Shown here piece by piece: positions 9,640 to 17,258 of a DNA stretch of 64,000 nt. Every line of letters begins with the position of its first letter. Position 1 is the stretch's first letter. Position numbers and translations under genes: made by a program. Below the pieces are notes generated by a model. That model did no database searches and was not told the origin of the DNA. It was given only the letters and a program-made list of their open reading frames with translations. Origin of the DNA: Pseudomonadota bacterium (GTDB lineage: Bacteria > Myxococcota_A > UBA9160 > SZUA-336); contig QJZC01000050.1 in the NCBI GenBank assembly GCA_003247575.1, forward strand, positions 1 through 64,000, in the 5' to 3' direction.

Positions 9640-9789
9640 ATGGCCCTAGATCGGCCTGCGGCTGAATGGAGTTGACGATTGCTTGCCCGGCCGCCTGCCG
9701 GGCGCAGGCTGCCGGGTCGCCCGAAGTCATCGCGCATCGATATGGGCACCGATGTATTCAGGCGGGGGCGCGCCGGATGGCTCGCCCGC

Positions 9790-10857
9790 TCAGGAGTCGA
9801 GTCGATCGAGTATGGCGCGGCCTGCGTAGGTGCTGTTCTCGAGCTCCTCGAAGATCGTGGGTAGCTCGGTGAGTCGGCCGGTGCGGCTCACGTGGGTGCA
9901 AACCCTGCCTGCGGATGCGAGCGCGACGAGCTCGCGCATCTCCTCGACGGTTCCGACTGCCGAGGACATGATCAGCGGGTCCTTGCGCAGCAGCTCGAGC
10001 GGACTGATGGCGAGCTTCCCCTCAGCGGCCGCGGGCATGCCGACGGATACGAAGAGCCCTCCACGCCGCAGCAGTTTCAGCCCGAGCTCGAATCCCGCGA
10101 TCTTGGGAGCGAAGACGATGCTCGCATAGGCACCTCCATAGGTTTCCTTGATCAGGTCCAGTGCACCTTCGGCTTCGACGGCGACGGCACCGAGGGACTG
10201 GACGAGGGCGAGCTTTTCGGCGCCGACGTCGATTCCGATCACCTCATATCCGAACGCGAGCGCGAGCTGAACCGCGTAGTGGCCGAGGCCGCCCGCAGCT
10301 CCGATGATCGCGATCGGCTTCCCGGGAAGAATGTCGAACTTGAGCAGCTTCTTGAGGGCCGCGTATGCAGTCAGTCCGGCGCAGGCGAGCGGTACCTGCT
10401 GATCTCCAACCTCTTCGGGGAGCTTGACGAGCGAGCGAGCCCACACTCGGATGCATTCTGCGTAGGTGCCCACGATCCCCTTGCTCTCGCTGCAGAGGCG
10501 CGGTCGCCCGCTCAGGCAGTACTCACAGGCGCCACACCAGTAGCCGCCGCCGGTGCCGCCGAGCCCGAGAATCACGCGATCTCCTACCTGGGCATAGCGT
10601 TCTGCTCCAGCGCCCAGCGACTCTACGACTCCGATGCCTTCGTGGCCGAGGCGCATGGGGCCCGGGGGCCGAGCCGACGACCAGTCTCCGCGCACGATAT
10701 GGAGATCGGAGTGACAAACACCCGCCGAGGTGACGCGCACTAACGCTTCCTCGCTACGCGGTGTCGGTGTGGGGACATCCTGGATCGATAGCTTGTCGGA
10801 TTCGAGAATCGCGGCTTTCACGGAGGCTCCAGCGGATGGGGGGATCGGGGCGATCAT
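9790..10857 (-). CDS. Zinc-dependent alcohol dehydrogenase, MDR superfamily (NAD(P)-dependent)
   Basis: 355 aa medium-chain dehydrogenase that would interconvert an alcohol and aldehyde or ketone. Catalytic-zinc residues appear in GVCHSD (Cys48) and GHEG (His71). The structural-zinc lobe has CGACEYCLSGRPRLC (Cys108, 111, 114 and 122). The Rossmann motif GAAGGLGHYAVQ is in the second half. Overall closest in look to AdhP-type primary alcohol dehydrogenases. Start at 10857; a later in-frame Val-Lys-Ala-Ala start (about residue 13) is possible because conserved sequence begins there. Transcribed alone, divergent from the secreted-protein gene at 11155. No pathway partner adjoins it. Confidence 0.88.
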   Translation of the reverse strand: MIAPIPPSAGASVKAAILESDKLSIQDVPTPTPRSEEALVRVTSAGVCHSDLHIVRGDWSSARPPGPMRLGHEGIGVVESLGAGAERYAQVGDRVILGLGGTGGGYWCGACEYCLSGRPRLCSESKGIVGTYAECIRVWARSLVKLPEEVGDQQVPLACAGLTAYAALKKLLKFDILPGKPIAIIGAAGGLGHYAVQLALAFGYEVIGIDVGAEKLALVQSLGAVAVEAEGALDLIKETYGGAYASIVFAPKIAGFELGLKLLRRGGLFVSVGMPAAAEGKLAISPLELLRKDPLIMSSAVGTVEEMRELVALASAGRVCTHVSRTGRLTELPTIFEELENSTYAGRAILDRLDS

Positions 10858-11067
10858 ACAGGAGTCGCATGCAGCCGGGACGCTGGATCACCCGTAGGGC
10901 TTCGGCTCCGTCTGACGATGAGTGGTGCTCGCATCTCGGAGGCCCTGTGGGTAGGTCCACGGTGATTGGGGCGTGAATCCAGGCCCCCGGCGTTGTCGGC
11001 ATCGCCGCGGAGCCTGCGCAGGGCGGAGGTGCCGCGTCCGCGGACTGGCTGCGCTTTTGATGTATAC

Positions 11068-11084
11068 GTGGGAAACAATCCCAC
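11068..11084. promoter_or_regulatory. 17-bp palindromic operator, copy 1
   Basis: GTGGGAAACAATCCCAC is the centre of a longer perfect inverted repeat (11065-11087, 9-bp arms around a 5-nt spacer). It lies 71 bp before the start of the secreted-protein gene in the region divergent from the alcohol dehydrogenase. The same 17-bp pattern recurs at 11671 and 13833. It looks like a dimeric repressor or activator site; the DUF6502 protein encoded nearby is the obvious candidate to bind it (inference). Confidence 0.65.
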
Positions 11085-11154
11085 GTACTATCTCGAGTAG
11101 AGGTCAGCAGGCGTCGCGGGGACGCCGCGTGGCTTCGCTCATCGGAGGTCAGAC

Positions 11155-11619
11155 ATGAACCGGATCCAAATCGCATCCTTCCTCGGCGCGCTCGCTCTCT
11201 GCTGCATCGGCGGGGAAGCGGCCGCGAGAGACCCAAACAAGGTGCGCTGCCGCGCGGTTTCAACCCACGGGGCGCAGCTGGACGCGCGTTATGAGGCGGA
11301 GCGTCGTCAGTTCAGCGCCGACTTCAGCGTGGGAACACCTTCGCCCGACTACGCAGATCGCTGGGAGGATGCGAACCGGGCCAGCGGCACGCGCATGCAG
11401 CGCTTTGCGCCGGGCGACGTGCTTCCGGTTCGCGTGGCTGGCGAACTGGTGGGCAACATCGTGCTCGACGCCGGCCTTCGGGGCCGGCTGAGCTTCGACG
11501 AGGATGCGCGGGGGCGTCGCGGTGACGGCGATCAGGCCTTTCCTGCCAACTTTCCCCCATTCCCTCCGGGAACGGTGACGCAGGTCGGAGAGCTCTCCTG
11601 CGTCGGCCAGCGCCGCTGA
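11155..11619 (+). CDS. Small secreted protein of unknown function
   Basis: 154 aa with a clear N-terminal signal peptide (residues 1 to about 24, hydrophobic FLGALALCCIGG, cleavage near EAAA). The mature part includes LDARYEAERRQFSADFSV, a predicted beta-rich core around VLPVRVAGELVGNIVLDAG, an Asp/Arg/Gly-rich patch, and ANFPPFPPGTVTQVGEL near the C terminus. I recognise this ARYE...F...FPANFP...V-G-L pattern as recurring in small exported proteins near DUF6502/DUF5666-type genes, but no function is established. It is the first gene of the cluster, downstream of operator copy 1, and only 26 bp before the next gene, so the two are probably co-transcribed. Confidence 0.75.
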   Translation: MNRIQIASFLGALALCCIGGEAAARDPNKVRCRAVSTHGAQLDARYEAERRQFSADFSVGTPSPDYADRWEDANRASGTRMQRFAPGDVLPVRVAGELVGNIVLDAGLRGRLSFDEDARGRRGDGDQAFPANFPPFPPGTVTQVGELSCVGQRR

Positions 11620-11645
11620 CGGGCTGAGGGAGGGGAGTTCGGAGT

Positions 11646-13790
11646 ATGCGTGCAACCGTGTCGAGTGTTCGTGGGAAATTTTCCCGCATTGTTGTCGCGC
11701 TGGGCACGAGGCTCGAAGAGCCCAGGCTCCGCCGGTGTCTGCCGCCGAGCCGCGGTTCGGCCGCGGGGGCCGCGCTGGGCTTGTTGCTGCGGCTCACGCT
11801 CGTGGGCAGCTGCCTTGGGGTTCCGTCCCCCGGATACGCGACCCCACCCGCCCCGTCGGAGAGCGGGAATCGATCCCGCTTCTGGGCGATTGCGCACAGC
11901 ACCGCGGAGCTCCCCGAGAGTGCCTACTCCGCTCGGGCGACTCGAACCGGGCTCGAGAGGGACCTGCCGAGCACGCGAATCCCCAACGCGAGCGCGGCGG
12001 TTTCCAGTTCCGCTCGGCTGGAGTCGCCCTCCGGCGCCCGGACACAGATGCCCCTTGTGTCCGGGCTCGTCGGACGGAGCCGCTGTCATGGCCGTCGTGC
12101 AGCGTGCTCCAGGCTCGGCGCGGACGAGGTAGAGCTTCCACCGACAGGTGAGAGTCGGTGCTCGGAGCTCTCGTCCTCGTTCCGCCGAGCCACCTCGCGC
12201 GAGGAAAGCGAGCCGTGTTTGGCTCCCGTGCTGCGGGAGCCTGCGGCCCGCATTCCCGCCCCCGCAGCTCTCGACGAATTGCTCGCCCTCGGTGCGCCGC
12301 TCGCGATGGACGACCGCACACGGATTCTCGACGCGCTCGGTGTGCGACGAGAGAATCCACTCAATCCGTACGATGTGAACTCTCTCAAGGGCGACCGACC
12401 GATCTTCGGAAATGACTGGTTCCTGAGTTTGGGACTGCAGTCGCACAGCGAGCTCGAGCTGACCCGTGTTCCCGAGCTCGCCTCGGCGCAACCCGAGCGA
12501 GCAGCGGGTACATCGACGGCTTCCGTCTACGAGCGGCGACAGCGGTTCATCAGTTCTCTCCGGTTGGTGAAGGGGAACTCGGTCTTCCGTCCGGCAGACT
12601 GGCAGTTCTATGCGAAGGCGGCCCTGACCTTGCGTCACTCGGACACAGACTCGGACGCAGGCGATGCCCCGTCAAAGGCCGATTGGAGTCTGGAAGAGCT
12701 CTTCGTCGAGCGGCATCTGCGCAACAAGTCGGACCGCTATGACTTCGATAGTGTGCGGCTCGGGATCCAGCCCTTCATCTCGGACTTCCGGGGATTTCTC
12801 TTCTCGGGCGCGGAGCCGGGAGCTCGCCTGTTCGGGAACGCATCCAACAATACGCTCCAGTACAACCTGGCGTGGTTCCGTCTGCGCCGCGCCGAGTCGG
12901 CCTTCGACCTTCGCCCATCGGGTCAGAGACTCGAGCTGCGCCGCGACGACGTGTTCGTCGCCAACTTGTACCGGCAGGACACGCCGAGTCTTGGATTCCA
13001 GATGCAGGGCACCTTGCTCTATCGGCGCAACCGCGAGCGAGACGGCGGAGCCACTCGCTCGCTCCGAGCTCACGGCGGAGCCTTCGATGCGGTCTATCTC
13101 GGTTGGAGCGGAGATGGGCACTTCGACCGACTCAATCTGACTTATTCTGCCTATCTGCTGACAGGCTCGGCTCGACGCGGCGAGAGTGACCCCGGCGAGC
13201 AGCGGATCCGCGCGCACTTCCTCGCTGCCGAGGCCTCGATGGATTTCGACTGGATGCGGTTCAAGCTCTACGGCGTCTGGTCGAGCGGGGACTCGGACCC
13301 GGACGACGGGCGCTCCGAAGGCTTCGACGCGGTGCGCGAGCGCCCGCTCTTTGCCGGGCTCGAGAACAGCTTTTTCCAGAGTCAGTCCCTGCGCGTGTCG
13401 CCAGGCGGAGAGCGGCTCTCGCGTCGTGGATCTCTACTCCCAGTGTTCGGATCCAAGGGCGATGCCCCGGGATCCGACTTCTCGAATCCCGGGCTGCGTG
13501 CGCTCGGCATCGGGGCCGACCTCGACCTGCTTCCCGAGCTCCGGTTACGGGTCAACGCGGCCCACTTGGCCTTCGACGCACCGGGGGCGCTGACCCGTCG
13601 AGGCCAGAGTCGGTCTCGCACGATCGGTCAGGACTTGTCGCTGGCTCTCGAGTATCGGCCGCTGTTCATCAACAACGTCTCCGTGCAGCTGAGCGTTGCG
13701 ACCTTGCTCCCTGGGGAGGCCCTAGAGCTCCTCCTCGGAAGCGACCGCTCGCTGCGTGCCGCCCGCGTGCGGCTGGTGCTCGAGTATTGA
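11646..13790 (+). CDS. Large predicted outer-membrane beta-barrel protein, family uncharacterised
   Basis: 714 aa from ATG 11646 (AGGGGAG at 11631-11637). The N terminus has a long charged lead, then a hydrophobic stretch and PSPGYATPP, compatible with an extended signal peptide. Residues ~45-210 are low-complexity (Arg, Ser, Ala and Pro-rich). The conserved part begins at NPLNPYDVNSLKGDRPIFG (about 238) and is followed by alternating beta-strands, a FWLY-rich barrel, and a final VRLVLEY. This looks like an alginate-export-type or related 14-18-strand barrel, but I cannot assign a named family. A palindromic operator (11671-11687) lies inside the first codons, which either means control within the operon or a true start further downstream. 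It would sit in the outer membrane and probably exports or anchors the small secreted protein (inference). Confidence 0.72.
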   Translation: MRATVSSVRGKFSRIVVALGTRLEEPRLRRCLPPSRGSAAGAALGLLLRLTLVGSCLGVPSPGYATPPAPSESGNRSRFWAIAHSTAELPESAYSARATRTGLERDLPSTRIPNASAAVSSSARLESPSGARTQMPLVSGLVGRSRCHGRRAACSRLGADEVELPPTGESRCSELSSSFRRATSREESEPCLAPVLREPAARIPAPAALDELLALGAPLAMDDRTRILDALGVRRENPLNPYDVNSLKGDRPIFGNDWFLSLGLQSHSELELTRVPELASAQPERAAGTSTASVYERRQRFISSLRLVKGNSVFRPADWQFYAKAALTLRHSDTDSDAGDAPSKADWSLEELFVERHLRNKSDRYDFDSVRLGIQPFISDFRGFLFSGAEPGARLFGNASNNTLQYNLAWFRLRRAESAFDLRPSGQRLELRRDDVFVANLYRQDTPSLGFQMQGTLLYRRNRERDGGATRSLRAHGGAFDAVYLGWSGDGHFDRLNLTYSAYLLTGSARRGESDPGEQRIRAHFLAAEASMDFDWMRFKLYGVWSSGDSDPDDGRSEGFDAVRERPLFAGLENSFFQSQSLRVSPGGERLSRRGSLLPVFGSKGDAPGSDFSNPGLRALGIGADLDLLPELRLRVNAAHLAFDAPGALTRRGQSRSRTIGQDLSLALEYRPLFINNVSVQLSVATLLPGEALELLLGSDRSLRAARVRLVLEY
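11671..11687. promoter_or_regulatory. 17-bp palindromic operator, copy 2 (inside the start of the barrel gene)
   Basis: GTGGGAAATTTTCCCGC matches copies 1 and 3 in length and spacing, with one arm position changed. It falls 25 nt after the annotated ATG of the barrel gene. It may be a roadblock or internal promoter site, or evidence that the annotated start is too early. Confidence 0.5.
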
Positions 13791-13832
13791 GTCCCTGGGG
13801 AAAGGAGGCTCGGGCCGCCGAGGCCGTCATGC

Positions 13833-13849
13833 GTGGTACACTTTCCCAC
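13833..13849. promoter_or_regulatory. 17-bp palindromic operator, copy 3, upstream of the DUF6502 gene
   Basis: GTGGTACACTTTCCCAC has the same GTGGnAnAnnnTCCCRC layout as copies 1 and 2. It lies in the gap after the barrel gene and 62 bp before the chosen start of the DUF6502 gene, a position typical of autoregulation. Confidence 0.55.
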
Positions 13850-13911
13850 ATGACCGGAATGGCATCCCCGTCCATCCTCCCCCTCCCGCGCCAGCGGTGA
13901 GCCCGGAATCC

Positions 13912-14760
13912 ATGGAAGGCCTCGGCGCCACAGACGATCGCGTGCCTCCGCTCGTCGCCGCGATGCGGCGACTCCTTCCGCCGCTCGTGCGGCTGATGCT
14001 CCGACACCGATTCACGTTCCCTCAGCTGAGTGCGTTGCTCAAGGAAATCTACGTGGATGTGGCGGCTCGAGAGCTCGAGAGCCAAGGAGCTCGGCAGACC
14101 GACAGCCAGGTCAGTCTGATGACTGGGGTGCATCGCAAGGACGTACGGCGGCTCCGCAACGAGCCGCCGCGAGTGGACGCGATCCCCGCTACGGCGAGCC
14201 GTGGTTCACAGGTTGCGCTGCGCTGGATGACGACGCCCCCATACCAGGATGATGCGGGTCATCCGCTGCCGCTTCCGCGTACTCCCGCGACTGCGCATGG
14301 CCCCTCGTTCAACGCGCTGGTCGAGTCGATCAGCAAGGACGTGCGGCCGCGCGCGATTCTCGAGGAGCTTCTGCAGCTGGGCGTGGCCGAGCTCGATTCC
14401 GAAGGGCGCGTCTGCCTGCGCGTGGAGGGGTTCGTGCCCGAGGCGGGCTTCGACGAAAAGGCGTTCTACTTCGGCCGCAATGCTCGCGATCATCTCGCTA
14501 CGGCTGCACACAACCTGTTGGGCGAGAAGCCGGCCTTGTTCGAGCGTAGCGTGTACTACGAGAACCTGACCCTCGACTCCGTGCGCGAGCTCGAGGAGCT
14601 CTCCAATCTGTTGGCGATGGATGCGCTGCGGGCCGTCAATCGTAGAGGTGCTGACTTGCGACGCCGCGATGCCGAGCGGGTAGACGCGCACTTCCGTATG
14701 ACTCTCGGTGCGTACTTCTTCCGAGGAGTGAAGGATCCCAAGGATGCTGGCCCCCGCTGA
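13912..14760 (+). CDS. DUF6502-family protein, predicted helix-turn-helix regulator
   Basis: 282 aa from ATG 13912; GTG 13897 is an alternative, and the open frame extends upstream through the operator so earlier starts are unlikely. The N terminus (MRRLLPPLVRLMLRHRFTFP, then LSALLKEIYVDVAARE) followed by SLMTGVHRKDVRRLR is the DUF6502 pattern and reads as a winged or three-helix DNA-binding domain. The C-terminal half has a conserved FYFGRNARDHLATAAHNLLG and YYENLTLDSVRELEELS segment of unknown role. The next gene starts inside its last 17 bp, implying translational coupling. Placement just after a palindromic operator suggests it controls itself and the surrounding envelope genes (inference). 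DUF6502 function has not been established to my knowledge. Confidence 0.78.
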   Translation: MEGLGATDDRVPPLVAAMRRLLPPLVRLMLRHRFTFPQLSALLKEIYVDVAARELESQGARQTDSQVSLMTGVHRKDVRRLRNEPPRVDAIPATASRGSQVALRWMTTPPYQDDAGHPLPLPRTPATAHGPSFNALVESISKDVRPRAILEELLQLGVAELDSEGRVCLRVEGFVPEAGFDEKAFYFGRNARDHLATAAHNLLGEKPALFERSVYYENLTLDSVRELEELSNLLAMDALRAVNRRGADLRRRDAERVDAHFRMTLGAYFFRGVKDPKDAGPR

Positions 14761-16222
14761 GTGCGTGCAGGATTCGTCGAGGTCGGTTCGTGTCGCCAGT
14801 CTACACGTAAAAGTGTGGATTGCCGTGCTGGTCTTCTGCAGTGGCGTGCTCGCGCCTGCCGCTGTGCGCGCAACCTGCAGCGATGGCGGCGAGGGGCTCG
14901 GTGGAACCGGTGTGCGCGCTCCGGACATCGGGCCTCCGGTGACCCCGAGCCCGCGCGCAACGGACGAACCGGAGGGACTCGGTGGCACGGGCGCGCGCCC
15001 TGAACCCGAAGGGCTCGGTGGCACAGGGGATCTCGAGGGGGCGCCGCCCCCCGACCGGGCTGGCGGCGCTCCGTCGGATCGCTCTCGGTCGAATGACTCT
15101 GAGTCCTCAGGCTCGGAGTCCCAAGACTCGGAGTCCCCAGCCCTCGAAACTGGGGTCTACGGAACGATCACTGGATTCGCCAGCATCTGTATCAACGGCG
15201 TCGAGGTCTTCTACGATGCGCGGACGGCGATCGAGCTCGACGGCGAGCGGGTCTCAGCGAGCGCACTTCGGGTAGGGCAGGTCGTACGAATCGAAGCCCG
15301 CGAGCGCGCGGGGGCTGGTCTTCGCGCCGCGCGCATCCGATTAGACCCCATCGTCGCGGGTCCGATCGAGCGTGTCACCCCGGAGGAGGTCGCGGTTCGG
15401 GTCCTGGGACAGCGCATCGTCGTGCCCCCGAGCGCGATCCTGAGTCGCGGCTCCGATGGTTCTCGTCTCGGCTACGCGGAGCTCGAGTCGGGGGCGCTGG
15501 TTTCCGTTCACGGGCTGCGGCGCAGCGACGGCACCATCGTCGCGTCGCGAATCGATCGGGTCGAGCGCACGCAGGCCCGCGTCGCTGGCGTCGTCTCTGC
15601 GAGTGAAGCGGGTGAGCTGCGCATCGGCGACTTGCGCATTTCTGCCGCGGAGGCTCGACGAGTCAGTCCAGGGGTCGAGTTGGCGCGCGGCGCGTCCTTG
15701 TTCGTGCGGGGAACTCTGCGCAACGGGGTGCTCGTTGCAGAGGAGATTCGCACGACATCTCCCTTCGACGACAGCGTGAGCGAGGTCGTGCTCGAAGGGT
15801 TCGTCGAGCCTGGGGCGGCTCGCGATCGAGCGCGCCTGGCGGGAATCGAGATCGACCTCGGCGGCCTGGGCGAGGATCCTGAATTCGAAGGATTGCTGCC
15901 CGACCAGCGCGTTCGCCTGCGGGGGCGCCTCACGAGTCCGGGCAGGGTGCGCGTACTGCAGCTCGAAGTCGGTCTCCCGGATGGCGCGCGCTTGCGCTGG
16001 AATCGAATGGGTGCAGCCGTCTCGCGCGATGGGGCTGCATCGGAACGCGGTGAACGCATGCAACGCGGTGAGCGTGGTGAGAGAATGGACCGGAGTGAGC
16101 GGACCGAGAGGAGCGAGCGGCCGGAGAGACCCGAGCGACCGGAAAGACCGGAAAGACCCGAGCGACCTGAGAGGCCCGAGCGCCCCGAGCGTCCGGAGAG
16201 GCCCGAGCGTCCTGACCGCTAG
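14744..16222 (+). CDS. DUF5666-containing exported protein with GLGGTG repeats and an (Glu-Arg-Pro)n tail
   Basis: 492 aa. A signal peptide or anchor (about residues 20-43) is followed by three EGLGGTG motifs in a Pro/Gly-rich linker, then several tandem beta-domains resembling DUF5666 (YGTITGFASICINGVEVFYD; GQVVRIEARERAG; further copies to about residue 420). These look like small OB- or SH3-like barrels. The C terminus ends in eleven Glu-Arg-Pro units, highly charged. It overlaps the DUF6502 gene by 17 bp. Exported to the periplasm or cell surface. DUF5666 proteins commonly follow DUF6502 genes as I recall, but their role is unknown; the tail could bind polyanions or cell wall (inference). 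Confidence 0.78.
   Translation: MLAPAECVQDSSRSVRVASLHVKVWIAVLVFCSGVLAPAAVRATCSDGGEGLGGTGVRAPDIGPPVTPSPRATDEPEGLGGTGARPEPEGLGGTGDLEGAPPPDRAGGAPSDRSRSNDSESSGSESQDSESPALETGVYGTITGFASICINGVEVFYDARTAIELDGERVSASALRVGQVVRIEARERAGAGLRAARIRLDPIVAGPIERVTPEEVAVRVLGQRIVVPPSAILSRGSDGSRLGYAELESGALVSVHGLRRSDGTIVASRIDRVERTQARVAGVVSASEAGELRIGDLRISAAEARRVSPGVELARGASLFVRGTLRNGVLVAEEIRTTSPFDDSVSEVVLEGFVEPGAARDRARLAGIEIDLGGLGEDPEFEGLLPDQRVRLRGRLTSPGRVRVLQLEVGLPDGARLRWNRMGAAVSRDGAASERGERMQRGERGERMDRSERTERSERPERPERPERPERPERPERPERPERPERPERPDR
16115..16213 (+). repeat. Tandem 9-bp coding repeat, eleven Glu-Arg-Pro units
   Basis: Ninety-nine bases encode eleven consecutive ERP tripeptides at the C terminus of the DUF5666 protein, with varied synonymous codons (GAG/GAA, CGG/CGA/CGC/AGA/AGG, CCG/CCC/CCT). 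The codon variety implies selection for the peptide rather than very recent slippage. A less regular ERGERMDRSERTERS stretch precedes it. Confidence 0.85.
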
Positions 16223-16298
16223 CCTCTTGAGCGCGAACCCTCTGAGCGCAAACCTCTGGGCGCAAACGACGAGGGCTCGCGAGGAGGAAGGAACGAAC

Positions 16299-17258
16299 GT
16301 GAAGATCCAGGATGGACGATCCGAAAGCAGGAATGGGTCCTGCACTCCGCCCCGTCGGTGGGTGCCCGTTCTTCTTTACCTATCCTGGCTCGCCGGCGCA
16401 GGGTTCACGCTCGCGTTCCCGCGGGCGGCGTTCGCGCAGGACGAACCGGCTTTCAGAGCCGTTGCGCGCATCGACGACAAAGCTTCGCGGCCGCGCGTGC
16501 TACCCCGCTTCAGCGCCATCGCGAGGAGCGACCGGGACCGCGGTGACCTGGATCGTGAGCTCAGTCTGTCTGCCGGCTTCGAGCTGAGCCGCGGCGATTT
16601 CAACGACTCGGATCGTACCGAGATCACGTTCCTACCCATCACCCTCAAGTACCAGAACGGGCCATGGATCGCGTCGCTCACGGTCCCGTACATTCGGATC
16701 AACGGTCCGGGCGACGTCGTCGGCGGGACCGAATCCAGCTTGGTCATCGGCAGTGATGCCGCCGGTCGGCGCACGGAGTCTGGACTCGGAGATGTGGTGA
16801 CGCGCGTGTCGTATCTCATCGATCCGCCGACGCCGGCGTTTCCGCTCGTCGAGCTCACTGGCCGTATCAAGTTCCCGACGGCTGACGAGGACGAAGGGCT
16901 CGGCACCGGCAAGGCCGACTATTCGGCTCAGATCGATGTGTCGAAACAGCTCGGAAGATTCTCTGCCTTCGGTACGCTCGGATACCGAGTGCTCGGGGAT
17001 CCGTCCGGCGTCGACCTCGACGACGGCTTCCTCGGCTCGATCGGATTCGGAGTTCGTCTGTCTCCACGGGTTTCGGCAGGTCTCGCATTCGATCTTCGCG
17101 AGGCATCGACGTCGGGGACGGACGGCTCCCGCGAGCTGGTTCCATTCACCTCGTTTCGTTGGTCGGATCGCTGGCGCATTGGAACCTATGGCGTCTTCGG
17201 ACTTTCCGATTCGAGCCCCGACTTGGGTCTCGGGTTCAGCGTCCGTAGGATATGGTAG
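16299..17258 (+). CDS. Outer-membrane porin-like protein (PF13557 'phenol MetA' type)
   Basis: 319 aa from GTG 16299, chosen because GAGGAGGAAGG (16281-16291) precedes it; the open frame extends 5' but overlaps the repeat tail of the previous gene. The signal peptide ends FPRAAFAQD. The body is a small barrel: LPITLKYQNGPWIASLTVPY, then IKFPTADEDEGLGTGKADYS, a motif typical of the PF13557 family of putative outer-membrane channels linked to aromatic degradation operons, and a final SVRRIW. Its role in this cluster is more likely structural or channel-forming than phenol-specific. It sits 76 bp after the DUF5666 gene and overlaps the next by 7 bp, indicating one operon. Confidence 0.75.
   Translation: MKIQDGRSESRNGSCTPPRRWVPVLLYLSWLAGAGFTLAFPRAAFAQDEPAFRAVARIDDKASRPRVLPRFSAIARSDRDRGDLDRELSLSAGFELSRGDFNDSDRTEITFLPITLKYQNGPWIASLTVPYIRINGPGDVVGGTESSLVIGSDAAGRRTESGLGDVVTRVSYLIDPPTPAFPLVELTGRIKFPTADEDEGLGTGKADYSAQIDVSKQLGRFSAFGTLGYRVLGDPSGVDLDDGFLGSIGFGVRLSPRVSAGLAFDLREASTSGTDGSRELVPFTSFRWSDRWRIGTYGVFGLSDSSPDLGLGFSVRRIW

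Noticed and set aside
14801..14818. CTACACGTAAAAGTGTGG as a fourth copy of the DUF6502-cluster operator
   Set aside because: It is a partial inverted repeat but lacks the GTGGGA/TCCCAC half-sites and lies inside coding sequence.
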